Source: JALZKA01 sp963721645
GTDB taxonomy: Bacteria > Actinomycetota > Thermoleophilia > Solirubrobacterales > 70-9
Length of the DNA stretch: 64,000 bases
Assembly: GCA_963721645.1 (NCBI GenBank)
Contig: CAVRJK010000002.1
Span: forward strand, 1,302,001 to 1,366,000
Reading direction: 5' to 3'
Below are positions 35,456 through 42,445 of this stretch, one piece after another; the first letter of the stretch is position 1, and the number at the start of each line of letters is the position of its first letter. The position numbers and the translations under genes are program-made. The notes beneath the pieces are model-generated. The model saw only the letters and a list, made by a program, of their open reading frames with translations, was not told the origin of the DNA and searched no databases.

Positions 35456-35998
35456 CTATTCCTTGACCAGTTCGAGCTCGACCAGGAGGGTGACTTCGTC
35501 GCCCAGGACCTTCTTGCCGCTCGGGAGGTCCATGTTCCAACCGATTCCGTAGTCGTTGCGGTCCACCGTGGCCTTCAGCGAGAGGGCGATTCGCTCGCCC
35601 CCCATTGGATCGGTGATGGGCTCGCGGTATGAACCGGTTGCCTTGACGGGCCGGGACTTCCCGGCGATCGTGAGATCGCCGGTAAGGGTGGCGGTCTCGC
35701 CGTCAAGGACGAGGTTGCTCGAAGCGAACTCGAGATTTGGATGTCGCGCCGAGTCGAAGAACTCCGGTGAGAGCAGATGCGCCCTGAAGTCGGGCTGGGT
35801 CACGTCTATCGATTCGACGGACACGGCACCCTCGATCCGGATCCCGTCGCCCGAGGTGAGCGTTGCGTCGAACTCTCTGAAGGACGTGCGAAAGAGGGAG
35901 AAACCGTTGTGCTCGACCTCGAAAGAGGCGCTCGAGTGAACGGGATCGGCGCTCCAGGTGCCGGTGGGGATCTCAGTCTTGGTGGCTGTGGTGGTCAT
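35456..35998 (-). CDS. YceI-family lipid-binding protein
   Basis: A 180-aa lipocalin-like protein without a signal peptide. GTWSADPVHSSASFEVEHNG, FDATLTSGDGIRIEGAVSVESIDV, HLLSPEFFDSARHPNLEFAS and GDLTIAGKSRPVKATG are the YceI pattern. Family members bind polyprenoid or amide lipids. AAAGGAG precedes the ATG by 7 bases, and a good promoter with tandem operator-like sites lies upstream, shared with the divergent marR. Confidence 0.93.
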   Translation of the reverse strand: MTTTATKTEIPTGTWSADPVHSSASFEVEHNGFSLFRTSFREFDATLTSGDGIRIEGAVSVESIDVTQPDFRAHLLSPEFFDSARHPNLEFASSNLVLDGETATLTGDLTIAGKSRPVKATGSYREPITDPMGGERIALSLKATVDRNDYGIGWNMDLPSGKKVLGDEVTLLVELELVKE

Positions 35999-36011
35999 GT
36001 TCAGAACTCCT

Positions 36012-36083
36012 TTGCGTTAGCAATTGTTGCTTTCGCAATTAATATACCACAGACCGTTGCGCGCTCAACGAATGCGTTAGCAT
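36012..36083. promoter_or_regulatory. Three operator-like TTGC-N4-GCAA sites between yceI and marR
   Basis: TTGCGTTAGCAA (36012-36023), TTGCTTTCGCAA (36027-36038) and ATGCGTTAGCAT (36072-36083) share the palindromic TGC-N4-GCA core. The first two are centred 15 bp apart, between the yceI -10 and its start codon; the third lies just 5' of the marR start. MarR proteins usually repress themselves and a divergent gene through such palindromes. The assignment is inferred. Confidence 0.6.
36041..36068 (-). promoter_or_regulatory. yceI promoter
   Basis: On the minus strand, TTGAGC (plus 36063-36068) and TATATT (plus 36041-36046) are separated by 16 bases, close to the housekeeping sigma consensus. 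The two downstream operator-like palindromes would block elongation or opening. Confidence 0.6.
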
Positions 36084-36092
36084 GTGCGTTCT

Positions 36093-36578
36093 ATGGCAAG
36101 CGGAGCGAAGCTGGACGAAGAGCAACTGGCGACGTGGCGCGCCTTCCTGCGCGCGCATTCGACCATGCTGCGACGGATCAGCGCGGACCTCGAGGAGGCC
36201 GATCTGCCTCCACTCCCCTGGTACGACGTCTTGGCCGCGCTGAGGGATGCGCCTGACAATCGGCTTCGGCAGGTTGAGCTGGCGGAGCGGGTGCTGCTTT
36301 CAAATAGCGGCATGAGCCGCTTGCTCGACCGGGTGGAGAAGGACAGCCTTGTCGAGCGGGTCACCTGCCCGAACGACAGGCGCTCTTTTCACATTCAGCT
36401 GACTGATCAGGGCATCGAAATGCTTGAACGGATGTGGCCCGTCTATGCGCGCGGAATCGCGGAGGACTTCTTGCCGGCGCTCGGCTCGAACCCATGCGAG
36501 GTGCGGGCCACGCTTGAGGCGGTCGGGCGCCAATGCGACGCGGCGAAGACCGCCGAAGCGGCCGCAGCTCAGTCTTAG
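36093..36578 (+). CDS. MarR-family transcriptional regulator
   Basis: A 161-aa winged-helix protein from ATG at 36093 (MASGAKLDEEQLATWRAFLR). The DNA-binding part has LRQVELAERVLLSNSGMSRLLDRVEKDSLVERVTCPNDRRSFHIQLTDQG, the MarR recognition helix and wing. N- and C-terminal helices form the dimer. Divergent from yceI with shared palindromic sites, so it likely controls yceI, the FMN reductase and itself. Ligand unknown. Confidence 0.92.
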   Translation: MASGAKLDEEQLATWRAFLRAHSTMLRRISADLEEADLPPLPWYDVLAALRDAPDNRLRQVELAERVLLSNSGMSRLLDRVEKDSLVERVTCPNDRRSFHIQLTDQGIEMLERMWPVYARGIAEDFLPALGSNPCEVRATLEAVGRQCDAAKTAEAAAAQS

Positions 36579-37243
36579 TCCGGCAGACCGCTCACGAAGT
36601 CCACGAACTTCTTGGTGTCGCGGACCGGCGGTCCGTGACCGAAGAGGACGAGCTTTGGCTCGAGGGCAGCGAGCTTTCGGGCCGACCGTCGGTTTTCAGC
36701 CGGGTCGGGCGTGAAGTAGTCCTTGGGCTCGCGAAGACCCGGGAGGAGGGTGTAGACGTCGGCCGAGTTGAGGACGTCGCCCAAGACGAGGACGCCATCC
36801 GACTCACGCCAGAAGGCGACGTGTCCCGCCGAGTGCCCGGGAACGTTGATGACCTTGAAGGAAGCGACCTCGTCGCCTTCGCGGAGGGCACGGTCAACTC
36901 GATGCGCGGGCCCGGTCATGGTTTTGGCGAAGAGCTGGGCCATGAAGTGGTCGGGCTGGCGCTGGCCGATCAGCTCAGGATTCTCGGCTGCTTCAACGTC
37001 CTTTTCGCCCACCCAGAAGGGGACGCCGAACTTTTCGCAAACGGCGTGTGAGGCGCCCTGGTGATCAGGGTGCGCGTGCGTCAGGGCATGGGCGGAAAGC
37101 GGGCGCCCGTCGAGCTCCTTGATGATCTTGCGCGCAGCGAACTTTGTCGATGCGTCGATCAGGACGTCGTCGAGAAGAAAAACGTTGATTGCGTTCGGAG
37201 GGAAGAGGGACAGTTGCCAAACGCCGTCTGCGAGCTGCTTCAT
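36575..37243 (-). CDS. Metallo-beta-lactamase-fold hydrolase
   Basis: A 222-aa enzyme; ATG at 37243 (MKQLADGVWQLSLFPPNAIN) rather than an upstream TTG, because family proteins start with this segment. THAHPDHQGAS is the HxHxDH zinc motif, FKVINVPGHSAGHVAFW and VLVLGDVLNSADVY give further ligands, and LFGHGPPV is near the end. Glyoxalase-II-like or lactonase-like hydrolysis is possible; substrate unknown. Its stop overlaps the marR stop region by 4 bases (convergent). Confidence 0.85.
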   Translation of the reverse strand: MKQLADGVWQLSLFPPNAINVFLLDDVLIDASTKFAARKIIKELDGRPLSAHALTHAHPDHQGASHAVCEKFGVPFWVGEKDVEAAENPELIGQRQPDHFMAQLFAKTMTGPAHRVDRALREGDEVASFKVINVPGHSAGHVAFWRESDGVLVLGDVLNSADVYTLLPGLREPKDYFTPDPAENRRSARKLAALEPKLVLFGHGPPVRDTKKFVDFVSGLPD

Positions 37244-37253
37244 GCAGCGGAAC

Positions 37254-37634
37254 CTAGTGCAAGTGATCGCCTCCGGGCGGGAGGTGGTCGTCGTAGGGTT
37301 CCTCGAAATCACATGGCTCGATGTCGTGGAATGCCCCGTTCTCGATGTCGCCCTTCAAAGCCTCGATGTCGACGAGGAAGAGCTCGCGCTCGATCGTCCG
37401 GCCCGTCTCGAGCAGAAGTGCGGTGGCCGTGTAGAGGTCGTGCTTACGGCGCTTGACGCTGGGCTCGATGGTTTTGGCGACGAGATCGCGCAGGACCTCG
37501 GGCGCCGGCGGAATCTCAGGGTCGTTGGTCTCGTGGATATACATGTGGTCGAGCATGCGGGCGAGCTGGACGCCGCACTCGACGAGCTCCTCGACGAAGC
37601 GGGTGACGTGTCTGGGGGCAGGTTTCTCATTCAT
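37254..37634 (-). CDS. Hypothetical protein, 126 aa
   Basis: A soluble acidic protein starting MNEKPAPRHVTRFVEELVEC. Two long helices (FVEELVECGVQLARMLDHMYIH and EVLRDLVAKTIEPSVKRRKHDLYTATALLLETGRTIERELFLV) precede a His/Asp/Pro-rich C-terminus (DIEPCDFEEPYDDHLPPGGDHLH) that could bind metal. No family recognised. It precedes the MBL-hydrolase gene by 10 bases, so the two may be co-expressed. Confidence 0.65.
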   Translation of the reverse strand: MNEKPAPRHVTRFVEELVECGVQLARMLDHMYIHETNDPEIPPAPEVLRDLVAKTIEPSVKRRKHDLYTATALLLETGRTIERELFLVDIEALKGDIENGAFHDIEPCDFEEPYDDHLPPGGDHLH

Positions 37635-37714
37635 GCCCGGACTAGTTGCCGGGAGGGTGTTTCTCGCCCCGGTTCCGTTCGCGAGCAGGCCATGCGATGA
37701 GCGCCTGTGACAAG

Positions 37715-37787
37715 TGGAGCTAGTCGGGCTCGAACCGACGACCTTCGCGCTGCCAGCGCGACGCTCTTCCAGCTGAGCTATAGCCCC
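37715..37787 (-). tRNA. tRNA-Ala (anticodon GGC)
   Basis: The minus strand folds as a complete cloverleaf: acceptor GGGGCTA/TAGCTCC, D arm GCTC-AGCTGGAAG-AGC, anticodon arm TCGCG-CTGGCAG-CGCGA with anticodon GGC, and T arm GTCGG-TTCGAGC-CCGAC. A is the discriminator base. CCA is not encoded. It reads GCC codons, frequent in this high-GC genome. Confidence 0.93.
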
Positions 37788-37818
37788 GAGCTCGGAGTCA
37801 GCGGCATTCTAACGCCGC

Positions 37819-38172
37819 CTACGCAGCCGCTTCCACCCCGCCCTCGCTCGCGAGCTTTCGCTCGCGCGCCAGGAGGAACAGCGGGAAGGTCACGCTCACC
37901 GCGATCAGGAACGAGCCGACGAAGTAGAGCCACAGGTGAGGGATCCCGTGCCGGTGTCCCTCGACGAACATCAGCACGAACGCCGCCAGGAGCATGAAAA
38001 GCAGATCGTTTGAGATCGACGCGGCCGCCGCGTTTTCGTACATCCCGTCGATGAACCCGCCGAGTCCGCCGTTGCCCTCCTCGGAAAAGAACCTGATGTT
38101 CTGCGACCACGTGGCGATCAGCGCACCCAGCGCAATCAGCCCGTAAATCCAACAGAGGGTCTTGCTTCGCAC
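37819..38172 (-). CDS. DUF2834-like membrane protein
   Basis: A 117-aa protein with a GTG start and three predicted helices: LCWIYGLIALGALIATW, NDLLFMLLAAFVLMFVEG and LWLYFVGSFLIAVSVTFPLFLL. The order and the central EGHRHGIPHLWLYFV resemble DUF2834 proteins. Function unknown. It lies between tRNA-Ala and the DivIVA-like gene. Confidence 0.65.
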   Translation of the reverse strand: MRSKTLCWIYGLIALGALIATWSQNIRFFSEEGNGGLGGFIDGMYENAAAASISNDLLFMLLAAFVLMFVEGHRHGIPHLWLYFVGSFLIAVSVTFPLFLLARERKLASEGGVEAAA

Positions 38173-38178
38173 TCGGGC

Positions 38179-38877
38179 TCAGTCGTCGACGTCGAGCACG
38201 ACGCGGTCGCTCCGCGTGTCGCGCACGGTGAACTCGAACGGCGCCCGCTCCTCAAGCTCAACGAGGAGCTCCACAGGCTCGCTCAGCTGCATCTCGAGCG
38301 TCGCCCTCCCCTGCGTGAAGCGCTTCACAGCGATCCCCTCAGCCCCTCCGATGCCACCGGCCGCATCCTCGAAGCTCGCCAACTGGTCGAAGTCCGAGAG
38401 TGGCCCCACATCGACCTCGATGAGGCCGTCGAAGACGTCGGCATCGTCGGCGTCGGTCTCGTCGACATCGACTTCATCGGCAACCGATTCCCCGGCACCC
38501 TCGGCCACATCTGCTTCAACCCGCCCACGAAGCTCGCCCAACGCAGCGTCCAGGCGCGCCTTCAGCGTCGTGATCTCCGCTTCGCGATCCAAAACACGAA
38601 GCGCAAGCCGGTCGGCCACCTGCTCGAGAGCATTCACCCGCCCGGCAAGGTCCAGCGAAGCTCGCTCCAGCTCTGCCGCCCGGAGAACCGCCGCGTCAGC
38701 ACGCCGCGTCTCGTCGTTGATCCGCACCGTAAGCAGATCGGCTCGGGCCATCTCCGCCGTCGCCCGCTTGGTCTCCTCCTCGATCGCCGTGTCGCGCCAC
38801 GCCATCGCATCGTCGACATCCTGGCGCCGATAGCCGAACAGCGATCTCTTGAAGGCGCGGGGGGCGATGTCCGGCAC
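38179..38877 (-). CDS. DivIVA-like coiled-coil protein
   Basis: A 232-aa protein with GTG at 38877 preceded by GGAGA. VPDIAPRAFKRSLFGYRRQDVDDAM resembles the N-terminal DivIVA/GpsB membrane-binding motif. A coiled coil (about 35-125) follows with heptads such as EMARADLLTVRINDETRRADAAVLRAAELERASLDL. An acidic hinge (DEVDVDETDADDADVFDG) leads to a beta-rich end (TLEMQLSEPVELLVELEERAPFEFTV). The 5' frame continues to 38958, but that part overlaps rsfS and is not conserved-looking. A role in polar growth or division is inferred. Confidence 0.65.
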   Translation of the reverse strand: MPDIAPRAFKRSLFGYRRQDVDDAMAWRDTAIEEETKRATAEMARADLLTVRINDETRRADAAVLRAAELERASLDLAGRVNALEQVADRLALRVLDREAEITTLKARLDAALGELRGRVEADVAEGAGESVADEVDVDETDADDADVFDGLIEVDVGPLSDFDQLASFEDAAGGIGGAEGIAVKRFTQGRATLEMQLSEPVELLVELEERAPFEFTVRDTRSDRVVLDVDD

Positions 38878-38927
38878 CTTAAGTCTCCGAGCGGACGGAC
38901 GCAACCCCGAGACCCCCTCCAGTCGAG

Positions 38928-39314
38928 CTATAGCTCGACGCGCGGCGCCTCGCCCCACAACTGCTCGAGCCGATAGTGCTCCCTCGCTTCTGGAACGAAC
39001 ACATGGAGCACGCAGTCCAGGTAGTCAAGAAGCACCCAGCGAGCCTCCTGGGCCCCCTCGGTCCTCGTTGGCATGAGCCCTTCGCCCTTCAGCTGCATGT
39101 GGACGTCGTCGGCAATCGCCTTAGCCAAGCGCTCATTGCGAGCCGTCACCAAGACCAGGAAGTCGGTGTAGCTCACAAGCTCTCTCATATCGAGCAAGAC
39201 GATGTCCTCGCCCAACTTTTCCTCAGCCATCGCCGCAACTCGGCGCGCCAGATCCACGGACGCCTCCGGCGTTTCCTCACGCGCTCTAGCCACGGCCGCC
39301 TCGCGCTCGCTCAT
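38928..39314 (-). CDS. rsfS: Ribosomal silencing factor RsfS
   Basis: A 128-aa YbeB/RsfS protein that binds L14 and blocks subunit joining in starvation. MAEEKLGEDIVLLDMRELVSYTDFLVLVTARNERLAKAIAD and DYLDCVLHVFVPEAREHYRLEQLWGEAP are the signatures. Its ATG overlaps the nadD stop by 4 bases; nadD-rsfS is a standard bacterial pair. Confidence 0.95.
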   Translation of the reverse strand: MSEREAAVARAREETPEASVDLARRVAAMAEEKLGEDIVLLDMRELVSYTDFLVLVTARNERLAKAIADDVHMQLKGEGLMPTRTEGAQEARWVLLDYLDCVLHVFVPEAREHYRLEQLWGEAPRVEL

Positions 39315-39904
39315 CGGTAGAGCCCTCGGTCGGAGATCAGCCCGCGCACAGCTTCCGGCACGAGGTAGCGAACCGGTCGCCCGGCCGCGATCCGCCTCCT
39401 GACGCGAGTCGAGGAGACGCCCAGCCCCGGCATTCGGATCGTCTCGTAGCGCCCCCCGAGCCCTTCGAGCACGCTCTCAGCCTCGTCAAGGATTGTTCCC
39501 GGCCTGCCGGCTACCCCCACATCCGCCAGTTCCAGAACACGCTCTGGGTTCTTCCACGACCCGAGCGATTCCGCGACATCGGCGCCCATCAAGAGCGTGA
39601 TCTCATCCCCTGGCCTTGCCTCATTCAACAACTCGAGCGTACGGAACGTCCAAGACGGCTCATCTCGGGAGACTTCCACATCTGAGGCCTCCAAAAGATC
39701 GTCCCCTTCCCCCGCCAGGCGCACCATCTCGAGGCGCACGTCAGCACCCGGCTCGGGATCGATCTTCCGATGTGGTGCCACGCCCGCCGGAATCAGAAGC
39801 ACCCGATCGAGTTCGAGTTGGTGGGCCGCCTCGTGCGCGAGCACCAGGTGGCCGATGTGGGGCGGGTTGAATGCGCCGCCGAGTACGCCGATGCGAGAAG
39901 CGAC
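39311..39904 (-). CDS. nadD: Nicotinate-nucleotide adenylyltransferase, start codon not canonical
   Basis: NadD makes nicotinate adenine dinucleotide. SRIGVLGGAFNPPHIGHLVLAHEAAHQ is the nucleotidyltransferase N-terminus with the HxGH motif; PGLGVSSTRVRRRIAAGRPV is the second signature. The frame carrying this motif has no ATG, GTG or TTG between an upstream TGA and the motif. The first standard start (GTG, 39844) lies behind HIGH and would give a dead protein. A GAGGG sequence sits 7 bases before GTC at 39904, which looks like an altered GTG; ACG (39907) or ATC (39892) are alternatives. A base error is also possible. Length is normal if started near 39904. Confidence 0.85.
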   Translation of the reverse strand, partial: VASRIGVLGGAFNPPHIGHLVLAHEAAHQLELDRVLLIPAGVAPHRKIDPEPGADVRLEMVRLAGEGDDLLEASDVEVSRDEPSWTFRTLELLNEARPGDEITLLMGADVAESLGSWKNPERVLELADVGVAGRPGTILDEAESVLEGLGGRYETIRMPGLGVSSTRVRRRIAAGRPVRYLVPEAVRGLISDRGLYR

Positions 39905-39908
39905 CGTC

Positions 39909-41171
39909 CTACCCTCGGATCTGGCCGTCGCCGCGCAACACGTACTTGTAAGTCGTCAGTTCCTTCATCCCGATCGGGCCGCGAGCGTGCAGCTTCTGGG
40001 TCGAGTTGCCGATCTCGGCCCCCATCCCAAATTCGAATCCGTCAGTGAAGCGGGTCGAGGCGTTCACGTAAACGCAAGCCGAATCAACGCCGCTCGTGAA
40101 AGCTTCGGCCGCCTCTTCCGAGCCGGTCACGATCGCGTCGGAGTGCCCGGTTCCGTACCGGTTGATGTGAGCGATCGCCTCGTCAACGCCATCCACGACG
40201 CCGATCGACAGCTTCAGGTCGTGGTACTCGGTTCCCCAGTCCTCTTCAGCCGCTACGGCCATCTCAGCGCTTCCGGAGGCACCGCGAGCGCGGTCGTCAC
40301 CAACCAGCTCGACACCGGCGTCGGCGAGCTCCAGCGCCACCTTCGGCACGAACTCATCCACCACTGCCCCATCAACCAGCAAGGTCTCGGCTGCGTTGCA
40401 GACGCCGGGGCGCTGCACCTTCGCGTTGACAGCAATCCGAGCGGCCATCTCGAGGTCCGCCTCGGAGTGCACGTATACGTGGCAAACGCCGGCCGCCGCA
40501 TACATGACCGGAACCGTGGCCACTTCCTTCAGCGCAGCTTTCAGGCCGCCGCCGCCGCGGGGAATCACCAGGTCGACGAACCCATCTGCCGTCGCCAGCG
40601 CAGCCAGCTCCTCCCGGTCTCCCGAGAGCATCTCGACGCATCCCTCGGCCAGGCCGGAATCGACGAGTGCCTCGCGCACCAGGCCGGCGAGCGCGCCGTT
40701 TGAGCGCTCCGCGTAGCTCGAGCCACGTAAGACGATCGCGTTCCCCGACTTGAGGCACAAAGCTGCGCAGTCCACAGTCACGTTCGGCCGCGCCTCGTAG
40801 ATCACAGCCACCACGCCTAGCGGCACACGCATCTTCCTCATCTCGATGCCACTCGACAGGGTTCCGCGCTCGATCTCCTCGCCGACAGGATCCTCGAGCG
40901 CAGCAACGACCTCCACGCCCTCGGCCATCGCCTCCACGCGTTCTGTCGTCAGCGACAGCCTGTCGCGAAGCGCGTCGCTGAGCCCCTCGGCTCGCTCATC
41001 GGCGAGGTCCGCCGCGTTGGCCTCGAGGACCTCACCGGACCGCTCCCGGAGCAGCGCAGCCAGCCGAATCAGAGCGGCATTCTTGACCTCGGTCGAAGCA
41101 CGGGCAAGCGCCCCGGAAGCCGCCTTGGCGCTCTCGAGCGCGTCCTGGGTCGTTTTCTCGGTGGTCGCCAT
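39909..41171 (-). CDS. proA: Gamma-glutamyl phosphate reductase
   Basis: A 420-aa enzyme of proline synthesis. VPLGVVAVIYEARPNVTVDCAALCLKSGNAIVLRGSS is the aldehyde-dehydrogenase-like NADPH region, and QRPGVCNAAETLLV holds the catalytic Cys. FTDGFEFGMGAEIGNSTQKLHARGPIG near the end is the family signature. It lies between nadD and proB on the same strand, 84 bases from proB; that gap contains repeat copy D. Confidence 0.96.
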   Translation of the reverse strand: MATTEKTTQDALESAKAASGALARASTEVKNAALIRLAALLRERSGEVLEANAADLADERAEGLSDALRDRLSLTTERVEAMAEGVEVVAALEDPVGEEIERGTLSSGIEMRKMRVPLGVVAVIYEARPNVTVDCAALCLKSGNAIVLRGSSYAERSNGALAGLVREALVDSGLAEGCVEMLSGDREELAALATADGFVDLVIPRGGGGLKAALKEVATVPVMYAAAGVCHVYVHSEADLEMAARIAVNAKVQRPGVCNAAETLLVDGAVVDEFVPKVALELADAGVELVGDDRARGASGSAEMAVAAEEDWGTEYHDLKLSIGVVDGVDEAIAHINRYGTGHSDAIVTGSEEAAEAFTSGVDSACVYVNASTRFTDGFEFGMGAEIGNSTQKLHARGPIGMKELTTYKYVLRGDGQIRG

Positions 41172-41220
41172 CGTGACGAAAAGCGTACCGCCGTACGCGA
41201 TGGGAAATGTGAGCGTTGCG

Positions 41221-41239
41221 TGAGGGGTCTGACCCCTCG
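41221..41239. repeat. GGGGTCAGACCCC repeat, single-core copy D
   Basis: The palindrome GAGGGGTCTGACCCCTC (core 41224-41236) lies in the proB-proA spacer. The flank GTGAGCGTTGCGT resembles, in reverse complement, the sequence beside copy C's left core (CACGAGCCGCTAACA). The partner core expected 46 bp away is absent. Confidence 0.7.
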
Positions 41240-41255
41240 GGTGGTGGCGCTTGGC

Positions 41256-42344
41256 TCAGGCGAGAACGAAGGCGTCTCGGTGAACGGCTTCGTCAGCCGC
41301 ATGGGGCATGAGCTCGCGCACTGCGTCTGACTTCATGCCCTTGATCCGCCCCAGCTCGCCCGCGGAGTAGTTGACGATTCCCTTGCCGACAAGGCTGCCG
41401 TCCACCGTTACGTCGATTGCGTCCCCGGCCTCGAAATCTCCCTCCACGCCGACGATCCCGACCGGCAACAGGCTCGACCCCTGCTCACGCAGAACGCGCG
41501 CCGCTCCTTCGTCGATCCTCACGACTCCGCGGCTCGGCTTCGCGTAGCGGAGCCACAGCTTGAAGCTGGGCGCCCGTGCGTCGCGAGCGGCAAACACGGT
41601 TCCGACACTCTCCCCTGCCGCCGCCCGCACCAAGCCGTCCGTCAGCGTCCCGTCACATACGACGGTCTCGATCCCCGCGGCCGTCGCCATCTCAGCGGCC
41701 GCGACCTTCGAGCGCATCCCGCCCGAGCCGAACTGCGAGGTCCGATCCCCGATCTCCAGTGCTTCCAGCTCCCCGAAGTCATCGACGCGCTCCACGAGCT
41801 GCGCATCCGGGTTGTGGCGGGGATCCGCGGTGTGAAGGCCCGCGGTGTCCGTGAGCAGCACGAGCTGGCGCGCGCCGAGGAGCAGCGCGACCTGCGCCGC
41901 CAAGAAGTCGTTGTCGCCGAACGTGATCTCGTCGGTCGCCGTGGTGTCGTTCTCGTTGATGACCGGCACCGCGCGCCAGAGGAGAAGCCTCCTCAGCGTC
42001 GCCCGCGCGTTCAGGTAGTTGACGCGTGTCGAAACGTCAGACGAGTTCAGGAGCACCTGCGCCGCGTGGACATCGTGGCCGGCCAGGCGCGACTCATACG
42101 CACGAAACAGCGAGCCCTGCCCGACGGCGGACGCAGCCTGAAGCTCATCCACAGCGCGCGGACGAGCGTCGAAGCCCATCAGCTTCATGCCAAGAGCGAT
42201 CGCGCCCGACGTGACCATCACCACATCCTCGCCGCCGGCGTGAAGCTCGCCGACCTGCGCGCACACCCCGTCGAGCACCTCGCCGCGCACGTCGCCCGAC
42301 GGCTCGGCGACGATCGAAGAGCCCAGTTTTGCCACGACGGTCAC
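41256..42344 (-). CDS. proB: Glutamate 5-kinase with C-terminal PUA domain
   Basis: A 362-aa ProB with a GTG start. The kinase domain has VVAKLGSSIV, VMVTSGAIALGMKLMGF, VINENDTTATDEITFGDNDFLAAQVALLLGA and FGSGGMRSKVAAAEMATAAG. The PUA domain (about 275-362) reads EQGSSLLPVGIVGVEGDFEAGDAI. It catalyses the feedback-inhibited first step of proline synthesis and precedes proA as usual, with one repeat between them. Confidence 0.96.
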   Translation of the reverse strand: MTVVAKLGSSIVAEPSGDVRGEVLDGVCAQVGELHAGGEDVVMVTSGAIALGMKLMGFDARPRAVDELQAASAVGQGSLFRAYESRLAGHDVHAAQVLLNSSDVSTRVNYLNARATLRRLLLWRAVPVINENDTTATDEITFGDNDFLAAQVALLLGARQLVLLTDTAGLHTADPRHNPDAQLVERVDDFGELEALEIGDRTSQFGSGGMRSKVAAAEMATAAGIETVVCDGTLTDGLVRAAAGESVGTVFAARDARAPSFKLWLRYAKPSRGVVRIDEGAARVLREQGSSLLPVGIVGVEGDFEAGDAIDVTVDGSLVGKGIVNYSAGELGRIKGMKSDAVRELMPHAADEAVHRDAFVLA

Positions 42345-42385
42345 AGTCGAGCGATTGTAGGTCCGCGCCCCGTCACCGCCAGCCG

Positions 42386-42430
42386 ACCGGTCGACGTTAA
42401 CCGTCTGACAGACGGGTTTAGTCGACCGGT
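42386..42430. terminator. Nested 45-bp palindrome between proB and the ceramidase-like gene
   Basis: Perfect 10-bp outer arms ACCGGTCGAC and GTCGACCGGT enclose an inner hairpin CCGTCTG-A-CAGACGG, with TTTA at its plus-strand end. On the minus strand it follows the ceramidase stop by 16 bases and precedes proB, so a terminator is the simplest reading. The perfect nested arms are stronger than needed and could also be a recombination or REP-like site. Confidence 0.5.
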
Positions 42431-42445
42431 TGCTCCCGCGCGCGC

